Assembly (NCBI RefSeq): GCF_029143285.1
Contig: NZ_JAPDSH010000001.1
Coordinates: forward strand, 372,001 to 436,000
Reading direction: 5' to 3'
From: Vagococcus proximus
GTDB taxonomy: Bacteria; Bacillota; Bacilli; Lactobacillales; Vagococcaceae
DNA length: 64,000 nt
In this document: piece by piece, positions 17,795-25,355 of the stretch
Numbering within the stretch: position 1 is the stretch's first letter
Layout: every line of letters starts with the position of its first letter
Position numbers and translations under genes: made by a program
Notes under the pieces: model-generated
Seen by the model: only the letters and a program-made list of their open reading frames with translations
Told to the model about the DNA's origin: nothing
Database searches by the model: none

Positions 17795-18271
17795 ATGAAT
17801 TTAACTCATTACGAAAGAGAAGTATTAGCGATTTTGAATGACTTGATAGGTTATTTAATCAAAAATGGTTGTGCAGAGCAAGATGCAAAAGATATTGCGC
17901 AAGATACAATCGTTAAGATTTTAGAGATTGAAGATGTATTACCTTACAGCAAAATCAGACCATGGATTTTTCGTGTAGGTATTAATCTTTATTATAATTT
18001 GTATAATCGTAAAAAACGGTATCAAGAAATCCTCCATCAACAGTATCAGTCCTCAGAGTGGCTAGAATTGGAAGTGGATTATTCCGAACTTCATGAAGCA
18101 CTTGCGCAACTAGAGGTAAAAGACGTTACTCTTTTAGTGTTAAAGTATGAAGAGGGATTAAGTTTTGAAGAAATTGGCTTTATTTTAAATAGACCGAAAG
18201 AAAGTTTGAAGACGGAGTTGTATCGACTGCGAAAAAAACTAAGAAAGATTATGGAAGAGAGGGAAGTTTGA
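17795..18271 (+). CDS. Sigma-70 family (ECF-like) RNA polymerase sigma factor
   Basis: This 158-residue protein has the two-domain layout of ECF sigma factors. Region 2 (about residues 10-75) contains 'DAKDIAQDTIVKIL' and 'RPWIFRVGINLYYN', matching the -10-binding and core-binding helices. Region 4 (about 100-155) contains 'LLVLKYEEGLSFEEIGFIL...TELYRLRKKL', the -35-binding helix-turn-helix. The ATG at 17795 is used because GGGAGGG sits just upstream; an in-frame GTG at 17741 has no ribosome site. Its stop codon touches the start of the next gene, a single-helix membrane protein that is the likely anti-sigma factor. It probably answers envelope stress; its target genes cannot be read from this window. 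Confidence 0.85.
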   Translation: MNLTHYEREVLAILNDLIGYLIKNGCAEQDAKDIAQDTIVKILEIEDVLPYSKIRPWIFRVGINLYYNLYNRKKRYQEILHQQYQSSEWLELEVDYSELHEALAQLEVKDVTLLVLKYEEGLSFEEIGFILNRPKESLKTELYRLRKKLRKIMEEREV

Positions 18272-18952
18272 ATGGAAATACAAGATAATGAATTTAAAAA
18301 ATTAGTGGGTAAGTCTAAGAAAAAGCGTTATTTAATGCATGCTCTAATTTCAGTTGCGACCGTTCTAATCATTAGTGGCGTAACGGTAGGGGGATATCTT
18401 TTTTATTATAATTATTACCCATTTCAGGATAGCAAAGCAGCTGGCGTGCCGAATGGTAAGTTAGTAGTAAAAGATAATGATGTAGGTGTACTGAAGTTAT
18501 TAATTGAGTCATCGGGAAGTTATGCATTTAATTCTGATGCGAAAGAGGTTTCTGTTTATGTAGATGCTTATGAAAAAGGTAAAAAGGTAAAACATGAGTT
18601 GGTTACAAACATAGGCACAGAACCTAGAGGAATGTCAGGAAGTATAGATTGGATAATGGAACCAACTACTGATGATAAGAAGTTAGGAAAGTTAAAATCA
18701 GAAATTATGACGACTGAAGGGGCATCTTCCAGAGGGGAATTTGATTTAGGAAAACTAAAATTTGACGCGAGTAATGGTGTGGGATCAAGCGGTGAAACAG
18801 AGGACAGTATGACGCTTGCTCTGAATAAAGAATATGTTTTAAGAATGTGGACCACAGGAGGAAATGTGTATTCAACATTAAAGGATACTCTATCCGAGCA
18901 TAAAAAAAGTAATGCCGAACAGTTGGTAGTGTTATATGCGGTGTTTGAGTAG
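18272..18952 (+). CDS. Probable membrane anti-sigma factor
   Basis: This 226-residue protein has a short Lys-rich cytoplasmic N terminus (about 20 residues), one membrane helix (about residues 22-45), and an outside domain of about 180 residues with no family I recognise. It follows the sigma-factor stop codon with no gap, the usual arrangement for a sigma/anti-sigma pair, and the topology fits. The cytoplasmic part is much shorter than in ZAS-type or RsiV-type anti-sigma factors and has no His-x3-Cys-x2-Cys motif. If it holds the sigma factor, it does so by a short N-terminal peptide. The alternative is that it is only a co-transcribed sensor or target. Confidence 0.55.
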   Translation: MEIQDNEFKKLVGKSKKKRYLMHALISVATVLIISGVTVGGYLFYYNYYPFQDSKAAGVPNGKLVVKDNDVGVLKLLIESSGSYAFNSDAKEVSVYVDAYEKGKKVKHELVTNIGTEPRGMSGSIDWIMEPTTDDKKLGKLKSEIMTTEGASSRGEFDLGKLKFDASNGVGSSGETEDSMTLALNKEYVLRMWTTGGNVYSTLKDTLSEHKKSNAEQLVVLYAVFE

Positions 18953-18968
18953 GTGTCTATATGGTAAT

Positions 18969-19012
18969 AAAAAAGATAGTTACGGCTTCTTAAAAGCGTA
19001 CTATCTTTTTTA
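18969..19012 (+). terminator. Terminator after sigma/anti-sigma operon
   Basis: A 12-bp A/T-edged stem (18969-18980 with 19000-19011) with further pairing towards the loop (ACG, GC with GC, GT). Confidence 0.8.
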
Positions 19013-19344
19013 CTATCATAACACTATTCCGTTCAAATGATAACGTTTTAATAAACGTGGACGTGATAGTTATTTTATTTTAAAATAACTATTCTTGAAG
19101 GAATACAGTGTTTAATAGGTTACAAAGAAAAGCAAGAAGCTGTACTTGAGAATGTCTATAGCGTTCGGAAGTTGGAAAGAGATTTTCAAGATGAGGACAG
19201 ATAATAATCTAAAAAGAAACTGCTCTTACGCAAAAAAAGGGGCGGTTTCTTTTTGGATTTTTTTATAAAATAACAGTACGGCTGTTATTTTTGTTACAAT
19301 GAGTATATGAGTATTTTTTTAAAGTCAATCGTTGGAGGCGTAGT
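19013..19344 (+). other. 330-bp leader region before the nuclease-helicase gene: gene remnant and hairpins
   Basis: An 11-bp perfect inverted repeat lies at 19066-19076/19082-19092. From about 19082 to 19204 a frame without start codon reads as a plausible protein end (...GYKEKQEAVLENVYSVRK..., stop at 19202-19204); it may be the tail of a deleted gene. A terminator hairpin follows at 19211-19256. A second hairpin at 19267-19291 (10-bp arms) lies just before TACAAT at 19295-19300, a possible -10 element of the nuclease-helicase gene, and could be an operator. The order of remnant, terminator and new promoter looks like an insertion point. Confidence 0.45.
19211..19256 (+). terminator. Terminator upstream of nuclease-helicase gene
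   Basis: A 13-bp stem (19211-19223 with 19242-19254, one wobble) with T-rich end. It would stop transcripts from the remnant side. Confidence 0.7.
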
Positions 19345-21009
19345 ATGGTAAAATATAGAACATTAAATTTGGACTTAAAGAATGGTTTGATAACAAATGA
19401 ATTAACAAAAGATAATAAAAATGTGTTAGAAGTTAAACCTGTAACTTATATTTATTACAATTTAAAAAAGAAGAAAGTTTACATTGGTGAAACAAATAAT
19501 TTTATGTCGAGACATGCTCAACATCTAGGGGAAAAAGAACCCAAATTAGATTACAGAGAATATAGTAATTGTTTGGTAGTATATTCAGTATTGTTTAATA
19601 AGTCAGTTATTTTGGATTTAGAGTCGTTATTAATTAATTATATGATGGCTGAATCCAAAACTACTAAGTTTACTTTTTTGAACGGTAATACAGGTCAATC
19701 TGAATTACAATATGTAAATAAAGAAGAAATATTAACAGAAGTCTTTTATCCTTTATGGACAAATGAACTTTTTGGATTGGGACTTATTAAAAATAAGGAT
19801 TTAAATGCATTAAGAGAAAGCTTATTATTCAAGTATTCGCCATTTAAAAATTTGTCGGCTAAACAAAGAGAAATTAAAGAGATAGTAGAACAAAATTATC
19901 ATGAAAATTATATTGTAGATGCGCCAGCAGGCTCAGGAAAGTCAGTGTTATTTACTAATCTAGCTTTTTCATTAGCAGAAAAAAATCCTAATTTAAAAAT
20001 TGGAGTTGTTACTACAGGAAATCTAATTGCTCAATTCAACTTGATATTTAAAAGTGTAGGTTTATCTGATAGATTAAAAGTGTTAACAGGTTCTCAGTTG
20101 ATAACTCATGCTCAAAAGAATGATGTAACCTATGATTTAATCATTGTAGACGAGGCACACAAATTAAAGAAATATTATACTAAAGGGCATCCTAATGCTC
20201 GTCGTCATCTAAAAGAAGGTGAAGAGGAGATTATGCATCTAAAAGCTATTAGTAAAGGAATGGTTTTATTATATGATCCGTTTCAAGGCATTAAACCTCA
20301 AAATATATCACCTTCAGAAATGATCGAGTTAACAGATGGTTTCGCAAAATTAGAAATGACTCAACAATTTAGAATTGGTGCAAATTCTGATTTTTCAGGA
20401 GAAGACTTTTTAAATGGCATTTTATATGGCATACAATTGAGTAAGAAAAATAATTTTAATAGAGACGTATTTAAAAGTGATTATTTCAGTATTTCCAACT
20501 CATTTGAAAAGTTAGTCGAGTATGTGGAAAATAAAACTCACTCGTATGATAATACAACCAATAGAGTTATTGCAGGTTATTGTAGAGAGTGGAAATCAAA
20601 CCCTGGAAAAAAATGTAATAAAGGAAAAAATTATGATGAATTAGAATATGATTGGAATATTGATGGGATTCAGAAAAGATGGAATTCAACATACGAAGAT
20701 TGGATTAAACGTGAAAATTCAGAAGTTGAGATAGGTTCAATTCATGCTATTCAAGGGTATGATTTAAATTATGCAGGTGTGATTATAGGTAATGATATCT
20801 CTGTTAGAGATGGAAGATTAGTTGCTGTCCCAGAAAATTATAAAGATGTTGGTGGAACACCATTGAAAGAAGAGTTTGATATTAATGAATTAACAAATTA
20901 TATCCTAAACATCTATTACGTACTTTTAAGCAGAGGGATGGATGGGTGTTCGATTTGGTTTGAAGATAAAGAAGTAGAAGCTTTATTCAAGGAGAGAATA
21001 GGATTATAA
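19345..21009 (+). CDS. GIY-YIG nuclease fused to superfamily 1 helicase (DUF2075-type); candidate phage-defence enzyme
   Basis: This 554-residue protein has two parts. The N-terminal domain (about residues 30-125) is a GIY-YIG nuclease: Tyr-Ile-Tyr (35-37), Tyr-Ile-Gly (46-48), Arg56, Glu93 as metal-binding residue and Asn113. The rest is a superfamily 1 helicase of the DUF2075/Schlafen-like type: Walker A AGSGKS (195-200), Walker B DEAH (269-272), YDPFQ (310-314), QQFR (340-343), IHAIQG (466-471) and LLSRG (527-531). All catalytic marks are intact. The gene stands alone with its own ribosome site (GGAGG) and terminators on both sides. DUF2075 helicases with a nuclease part, such as the staphylococcal Nhi protein, act against phages, and that role is inferred here. 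Confidence 0.85.
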   Translation: MVKYRTLNLDLKNGLITNELTKDNKNVLEVKPVTYIYYNLKKKKVYIGETNNFMSRHAQHLGEKEPKLDYREYSNCLVVYSVLFNKSVILDLESLLINYMMAESKTTKFTFLNGNTGQSELQYVNKEEILTEVFYPLWTNELFGLGLIKNKDLNALRESLLFKYSPFKNLSAKQREIKEIVEQNYHENYIVDAPAGSGKSVLFTNLAFSLAEKNPNLKIGVVTTGNLIAQFNLIFKSVGLSDRLKVLTGSQLITHAQKNDVTYDLIIVDEAHKLKKYYTKGHPNARRHLKEGEEEIMHLKAISKGMVLLYDPFQGIKPQNISPSEMIELTDGFAKLEMTQQFRIGANSDFSGEDFLNGILYGIQLSKKNNFNRDVFKSDYFSISNSFEKLVEYVENKTHSYDNTTNRVIAGYCREWKSNPGKKCNKGKNYDELEYDWNIDGIQKRWNSTYEDWIKRENSEVEIGSIHAIQGYDLNYAGVIIGNDISVRDGRLVAVPENYKDVGGTPLKEEFDINELTNYILNIYYVLLSRGMDGCSIWFEDKEVEALFKERIGL

Positions 21010-21047
21010 CAAAAAGAGACGCTTCGATTGGAGTGTCTCTTTTTGTT
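21008..21047 (+). terminator. Terminator after nuclease-helicase gene
   Basis: A 16-bp stem (21008-21023 with 21032-21047, one G-U wobble) and an 8-nt loop overlap the stop codon. Confidence 0.85.
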
Positions 21048-21060
21048 ATTCTATAACCTA

Positions 21061-21106
21061 TCAAGGAAAAAAATCCTTGACTATTTGTATGCGTTGTCAT
21101 TATAAT
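21061..21106 (+). promoter_or_regulatory. Strong promoter for an apparent non-coding RNA, with inverted repeat over the -35
   Basis: TTGACT (21077-21082) and a perfect TATAAT (21101-21106) are 18 bases apart. A 7-bp inverted repeat (21061-21067 with 21074-21080) ends inside the -35 hexamer and could be an operator. No start codon with a ribosome site follows within the transcript. Confidence 0.75.
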
Positions 21107-21112
21107 GGCGTC

Positions 21113-21382
21113 ATAGAAATAAATCGCATAAAAAAATGGCGCCTCGCGACTGGTAATCGCGAGGACTTGCTCAGGTCCACAGAATGAAACATCTGACCCA
21201 ATCAAGCTTGCCATAGTTAATGCTAACATCAACTGAATAAAATGTAAACGGTTTTTGTCTTAAAAAATAGAGGTCAAAAAGCTTTATTTAGCGACCTTTT
21301 CACACATTTTATTCAGTTGGGCGGAGCTTTATTTAACTATGTCAAAGAGGTTGGACAGATACTTGTCCAGCCTCTTTTTTGT
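21113..21382 (+). ncRNA. Putative structured non-coding RNA, about 270 nt
   Basis: The unit runs from the expected transcription start (about 21113) to an intrinsic terminator. Visible structure: a GC-rich hairpin (21142-21149 with 21157-21164); a 15-bp perfect long-range stem (21231-21245 with 21304-21318); an apical hairpin (21271-21275 with 21293-21297); and an outer stem (21212-21220 with 21333-21341). The same 3' strand could instead pair with the 5' end (21112-21124), so two folds compete. No ORF on either strand has a convincing start. I compared it by eye with tmRNA, RNase P RNA, SRP RNA, T-box and common riboswitch motifs and found no match. It could be an unrecognised 6S-like RNA or a leader for the MFS gene. 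Function unknown. Confidence 0.6.
21344..21382 (+). terminator. Terminator of the putative non-coding RNA
   Basis: A 14-bp stem (21344-21357 with 21364-21377, one G-U pair), a 6-nt loop and a run of six T. Confidence 0.88.
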
Positions 21383-21492
21383 GTCTAGTTAGTATTAATG
21401 ACGGTTTATTTCTTACTTTTTGTTTCTCTCTCAAGTCTCCGTCGAATAATCACTTGTCCGTTGCTCAAGCAGAAAAGGAAAAGAGGGTTAGT

Positions 21493-21546
21493 ATGGATTT
21501 TTTTAACCGTGTGATAGAGAAGTATTTGGTGCCTTTATTGGAATAA
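21493..21546 (+). other. Possible 17-codon ORF or gene remnant
   Basis: An ATG 5 bases after AGAGGG opens a 17-codon frame, MDFFNRVIEKYLVPLLE. The end resembles the first residues of lactose/cellobiose PTS EIIC permeases (...EKYLVPxxx), so this may be a leftover of such a gene. It could also be an amphipathic peptide or a leader of the transporter gene 67 bases downstream. Only the frame and ribosome site are seen. Confidence 0.25.
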
Positions 21547-21612
21547 GGAAGTTGCTACTTAATATTTTTTAGTCACGTGATGACCTTACCCATAGAAAAA
21601 TGGAGGTACTTT

Positions 21613-22815
21613 ATGATCAAGCCAAAAAGTATGTTTGCTTTATTTTGTTTAATGTTTGTGGCCGGATGTACAGTGGCAATTGCCCCTAGTTTAGCTAAAA
21701 TCGGTTTGAGTTTTCCTGATGTATCACGTTCTACATTACAAATGCTTCTTTCGTTTGGTGCTTTTTCAAGCTTTGGTGTATCGCTGTTTGTTGGAAAAAT
21801 TCAACAATATATTTCACAAAAAACAGTAATTACAGCCGGAGCATTTTTAATTTCGACAGGAATGATAGGCTTTTTCTACACGACAAGTTTCACCCTACTA
21901 TTAGTGCTCTCTTTACTTATGGGAGCAGGGAGCGGGGCGATGACGGCGACTATACCTGCCTTGCTTTCAACATACTTTGTAGGCGAAAAACGTTCAATAA
22001 TGTTGGGACGAAATGTTAGTTTACAAGCTATCGGCAGTATGCTCTTAACTAGTTTAGGAGGAACGTTAGCAATTTATGGATGGCGCTATAATTATTTAAT
22101 GTTTGCGATAGCTTTAGTATCTGGAGCAGTAGGCTTGTTTTTATTACCAAATGATAAAAAAATTGAGAATAAAGATGACGACGAAGAAGCAACTGGAAGT
22201 GAGTTAGCATCTGAAGAAGATGATAAGTTGTCCATGACCAGTCCTACAATTCTAACAGTATTAATGTTAGCTGCAATGATTATGTTTCTATTATCTTGTT
22301 CACAGAACAACTTAGCAATCCATGCAAGCGACCTTAATATTGGTAATTCTTCATTAGTTGGGTTAGCCTTGAGTTGTGAAAGTTTAGGCGCAATTATCGC
22401 TGGTTTCTTTATCACTAAATTATCAGTCGTGTTAAAAGGAAACACACTTATTTTTGGTTATGTATTGATGACACTAGGAAATGCTTCGATTTCATTTATT
22501 CATTTGACAGTAGGTTTCTTTATTGGGACTATTTTGATAGGAATGAGTATGGGGTCTCTAATGACAAGAACATTATATCTATTAACATCAGGCGTTAAAA
22601 AAAGTGCAATTCCAATGACAGCGGGATTATTTTCAGCAGTCACTAGCTTAGGCTTTGCATTAGCACCACTTATCTATAACTCGATTGCGGGTTTAATATC
22701 AGATTCTTTGGCAACGACGTCTTTTTATCTTGCAACATTATTTGGAGTTATTTTAATTCTAATATTAGCTGTTACAAGATTTGAAACACGTTTGCTTAAA
22801 CTAATAAAATTCTAG
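21613..22815 (+). CDS. MFS transporter
   Basis: This 400-residue membrane protein has about 12 hydrophobic helices in two halves, split by a charged cytoplasmic loop (about residues 185-210, Asp/Glu-rich). It resembles major facilitator transporters of the CynX/NimT or oxalate/formate type. The substrate is not readable. The ATG at 21613 is chosen because GGAGG lies 6 bases before it; the in-frame ATG at 21577 lacks a ribosome site. The next gene, a PLP-dependent C-S lyase, begins 11 bases after the stop, so the pair likely forms an operon in which the transporter moves a substrate or product of the lyase, perhaps a sulfur amino acid or related amine. Confidence 0.8.
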   Translation: MIKPKSMFALFCLMFVAGCTVAIAPSLAKIGLSFPDVSRSTLQMLLSFGAFSSFGVSLFVGKIQQYISQKTVITAGAFLISTGMIGFFYTTSFTLLLVLSLLMGAGSGAMTATIPALLSTYFVGEKRSIMLGRNVSLQAIGSMLLTSLGGTLAIYGWRYNYLMFAIALVSGAVGLFLLPNDKKIENKDDDEEATGSELASEEDDKLSMTSPTILTVLMLAAMIMFLLSCSQNNLAIHASDLNIGNSSLVGLALSCESLGAIIAGFFITKLSVVLKGNTLIFGYVLMTLGNASISFIHLTVGFFIGTILIGMSMGSLMTRTLYLLTSGVKKSAIPMTAGLFSAVTSLGFALAPLIYNSIAGLISDSLATTSFYLATLFGVILILILAVTRFETRLLKLIKF

Positions 22816-22826
22816 GAGGAAGACTA

Positions 22827-24008
22827 ATGAACAAGTTTGATGAAATTATTGAAAGACGTGGGACAGGTTCTGTAAAGTATGATGGTTTAGAAATGCTATA
22901 TGGTGATGCTGATTTATTGCCAATGTGGGTAGCAGACATGGATTTCAAAGTTCCAGAAGAAGTCACTAAAGCACTCGTAGAGCGTGCTCAACATGGTGTA
23001 TTTGGTTATACTTTACCAGATCCTAATCATACAATCGCTCCAGTAGAATGGCATGAAAAACGTAATAGTATTTCCTACGACCGAGAGTCTATATTTTTCA
23101 CATCATCAGTGTTGTGTTCGCTTAATTTAATGATTGTTGGATTAACTGAAGAGGATGACACAGTTATGATGTCAATGCCAACTTATGGACCTTTTGTAAA
23201 AGTTCCGACGGGTGCAAAAAGAAATTGGGTAGGAAGTTCTTTAGTTAAATCTGAATCAACTTACAATTATGACTTTGAAGAATTTGAGAAACAACTTATT
23301 GAAAATGATGTAAAATTGTATATCTTATGCAATCCTCATAATCCTACAGGTAGAGTATGGTTAGAGGAAGAGATAGAACGAGTTTTAGAAATTTGTCATA
23401 AACATAATGTTATTGTTATATCAGATGAAGTGCATAGTGATTTAATTATGCCAGGTCATAGTTTCACACCTGCTATGAAAGTAGCAAGAAAATTAGGCTA
23501 CAGTGAGGAAATCGTTATTTTAACAGCACCAACAAAAACATTTAACATGGCTGGTTTACAAGTCTCTTATTATATTGTAGAAAATGAAGAGTATAAGGTT
23601 AAAATTAATGAAGCAAAAGACTACACTCATGTTTCAGATTTATTAAATAGTTTTTCATATGTAGCGATGAAGGCAGCTTACGAACATGGTAGTGATTATG
23701 TGGACGAATTAACATCGTATATTTATAGTAATTATTTATATATGAAAGAAGTCTTAGCTGATAAATGTGAATTTGTAAAAGTTACGGATTTACAAGCTAC
23801 ATATTTAACATGGCTAGACGTTAGTTCATTGGGAATTTCGGAAGAGAATTTGAGAGTCCAATTGGTAAAATCAGGATTAGCTGTTGAAACAAGTCAAGAT
23901 TTCTTTGAAATAAATGACGTGTGTATTAGAATCAATTTAGCATGTCCTAGATCAGTTATTAAGGAAGGAATCACACGATTAGTAAGTGCTTTAAATGAAT
24001 TAAGATAA
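22827..24008 (+). CDS. MalY/PatB-family PLP-dependent cystathionine beta-lyase or aminotransferase
   Basis: This 393-residue fold-type I PLP enzyme shows typical MalY/PatB features: 'LPMWVADMDF' near the start, 'NPHNPTGRVW' and 'VISDEVHSDL' around the cofactor, and the Schiff-base Lys in 'APTKTFNMAG' (about residue 236). The usual Ser two before that Lys region is Ala-Pro-Thr here, a mild change. MalY/PatB enzymes cleave cystathionine or cysteine to pyruvate and ammonia, and some act as regulators. AGGAGG lies 8 bases before the ATG. It is coupled to the MFS transporter upstream and followed by a strong terminator, so these two genes form one unit. Confidence 0.88.
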   Translation: MNKFDEIIERRGTGSVKYDGLEMLYGDADLLPMWVADMDFKVPEEVTKALVERAQHGVFGYTLPDPNHTIAPVEWHEKRNSISYDRESIFFTSSVLCSLNLMIVGLTEEDDTVMMSMPTYGPFVKVPTGAKRNWVGSSLVKSESTYNYDFEEFEKQLIENDVKLYILCNPHNPTGRVWLEEEIERVLEICHKHNVIVISDEVHSDLIMPGHSFTPAMKVARKLGYSEEIVILTAPTKTFNMAGLQVSYYIVENEEYKVKINEAKDYTHVSDLLNSFSYVAMKAAYEHGSDYVDELTSYIYSNYLYMKEVLADKCEFVKVTDLQATYLTWLDVSSLGISEENLRVQLVKSGLAVETSQDFFEINDVCIRINLACPRSVIKEGITRLVSALNELR

Positions 24009-24072
24009 TACTTGCCTAATATACTAATGGAAAAATATTATGATATGAATTTAATAGATAAAAAAGTAAATC

Positions 24073-24115
24073 AAAAAACTGCGTATTAGTGTGTGACTAA
24101 TACGCAGTTTTTTTC
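24073..24115. terminator. Bidirectional terminator
   Basis: A perfect 18-bp stem (24073-24090 with 24096-24113) with a 5-nt loop and A/T runs on each side. It serves the MalY-type gene and probably the convergent lipoprotein gene. Confidence 0.92.
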
Positions 24116-24172
24116 ATGACGTTATAAATAACAAGAATTATAAAGGGAGATAGTATAAAAAAGATTTAGGTA

Positions 24173-24679
24173 TTATCTGCCGTATTTATTACGGTAGTAC
24201 TCGCCTTTTTCTTTTCCTAGTTGAGCACGTTCAGCATCTGTTAGGTCAGGATTGCTGAATTCCTTTGCCCAGTGTTCGCCTTCTTTTTGATACTGGTTTT
24301 TATCTTCTTCTGCTTGTGTAGCAGTTACTTCTGTTTCCGTTGGTTCAGTGTCACGGTCACGATTGCGACGGTTTTGTCTGTTATCACGATTCTCATGATC
24401 GCGTCGTTCGTGGCGTCGCTCAGTTTCTGCTGCAGATGTTTCTGTGACGGTTGTTTCAGTTTGAGTAATGGTTTCTGTTTCTTTTACTTCCGTTTCCTTT
24501 GCTTTTGTGGCTTTTGGTAACGAATTTTCCGTTTTAGCTAGTGTTTCAGTTTCTTTAGTTTGAGTCGTTTGTGTTTTTTTTGGCTCTTTGGCTGGTGCTT
24601 GTGGGTAGACTTTAATGCAACCAGATAATGTAACGGTACAGATTACTGCAAGTAATGGCGCGATAATTCTTTTTTTCAT
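24173..24679 (-). CDS. Low-complexity lipoprotein
   Basis: This 168-residue lipoprotein has a lipobox Leu-Ser-Gly-Cys (Cys ~21). Residues 30-85 are a Thr/Lys/Glu-rich spacer (repeats such as KETE and TETT). Residues 87-112 are an Arg/Asn/Asp/His-rich stretch. A short, more ordered C terminus follows (about 125-168, 'WAKEFSNPDLTDAERAQLGKEKGEYYRNKYGR'). AAGGA lies 7 bases before the ATG. The spacer suggests a domain held away from the membrane, but no known domain is recognisable. It is transcribed alone on the minus strand. The role is unknown. Confidence 0.75.
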   Translation of the reverse strand: MKKRIIAPLLAVICTVTLSGCIKVYPQAPAKEPKKTQTTQTKETETLAKTENSLPKATKAKETEVKETETITQTETTVTETSAAETERRHERRDHENRDNRQNRRNRDRDTEPTETEVTATQAEEDKNQYQKEGEHWAKEFSNPDLTDAERAQLGKEKGEYYRNKYGR

Positions 24680-24824
24680 AGTTTATCCTTCTTTCGTAAA
24701 ACGCTTATTAATTATATAATAATGAGTGAATATGAGCAAATTTTCATAAAAGCGGACTAGACCAAGTTTTACTAGCTAACGAACGTATTTTAAAAGCGTA
24801 TTCCCTTTAAATACTAGGGAACCG

Positions 24825-24833
24825 TGATATAAT
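24825..24833 (+). promoter_or_regulatory. Extended -10 promoter that decides the start of the next gene
   Basis: TGATATAAT (TG-n-TATAAT) lies only 4 bases before an in-frame ATG at 24838. Transcription would begin near 24840, so the ATG is unlikely to be used and the GTG at 24874 is preferred. Confidence 0.65.
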
Positions 24834-24873
24834 AGACATGAAAGCAAAAAAGAAGAGGCTAGGTGAATTACTC

Positions 24874-25251
24874 GTGCAGATAAGTAATAAGTCGAAATCA
24901 ATTCTTGGATTCGCACTCATTTTTTTAGTTGCAGTTAACGTGTGGCTAGGTTATCCAGGTATTATCAGAATGATTGTCAATATTGGTTATTTTATTGGCA
25001 TTATGTTGTTGGCGGACGTGTCACGACATCGTAGGGAGGATAGAATTGAAGAAATGTGGCAATTGGCTAATAAGCTTGATTTAACAACAGCTGAATTGAG
25101 TCAAATTTCGACGATTAAAAAGATGGATTTAGAATCGACAAAAAAAGAAACCATCAGTTATTATCCACCTGATAAAAAAGTAAAAGCAACGATTGCATTA
25201 CTTAAAGAACACAAAGAAAAGTCGTTATTAATGACTCAAAATAAAAGTTAA
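24874..25251 (+). CDS. Small membrane protein with two helices and a cytoplasmic HTH-like tail
   Basis: From GTG at 24874 this is a 125-residue protein. The start is set by AGGTGA seven bases upstream and by the promoter position; the upstream ATG (24838) would add 12 residues and lie at the transcription start. Two hydrophobic helices (about residues 10-28 and 34-50) precede a soluble part of about 75 residues. The tail contains 'LDLTTAELSQISTIKKMDLES...YYPPDKKVKATIALL', which reads like a small helix-turn-helix. The protein at 27491 has the same build with related blocks (EISQLS, VYPSLKEVDKVIRLL), so the two are distant paralogues. The function is unknown; membrane-bound regulators are one possibility. 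Confidence 0.65.
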   Translation: MQISNKSKSILGFALIFLVAVNVWLGYPGIIRMIVNIGYFIGIMLLADVSRHRREDRIEEMWQLANKLDLTTAELSQISTIKKMDLESTKKETISYYPPDKKVKATIALLKEHKEKSLLMTQNKS

Positions 25252-25256
25252 GTTTG

Positions 25257-25291
25257 AAAAGGAGTGTCCTAAAAAGGATGCTCTTTTTTTT
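25257..25291 (+). terminator. Terminator
   Basis: A stem of GAGTGTCCT with AGGATGCTC (two wobbles), outer A/T pairs and a T run. Confidence 0.75.
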
Positions 25292-25355
25292 CGTGCTAAA
25301 TAACACGCTCTGTATTATACTTATGGTACGTTTAAAATCTAAAGGAGTGATAGTG

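Noticed and set aside
20987-21232. Minus-strand 81-codon frame over the putative RNA
   Set aside because: It overlaps two terminator/hairpin structures and a promoter, with no good ribosome site and odd composition.
21113-21382. tmRNA, RNase P RNA, SRP RNA or T-box leader
   Set aside because: The conserved cores I know (tag ORF and CCA end, GAGGAAAGTCC, GGAAGCAGCC, GGTGG-ACCGCG) are not present. Identity as 6S RNA was not excluded.
24838-25251. ATG at 24838 as gene start
   Set aside because: A strong extended -10 ends 4 bases before it, so transcription would begin at or after the ATG; GTG at 24874 has a ribosome site.
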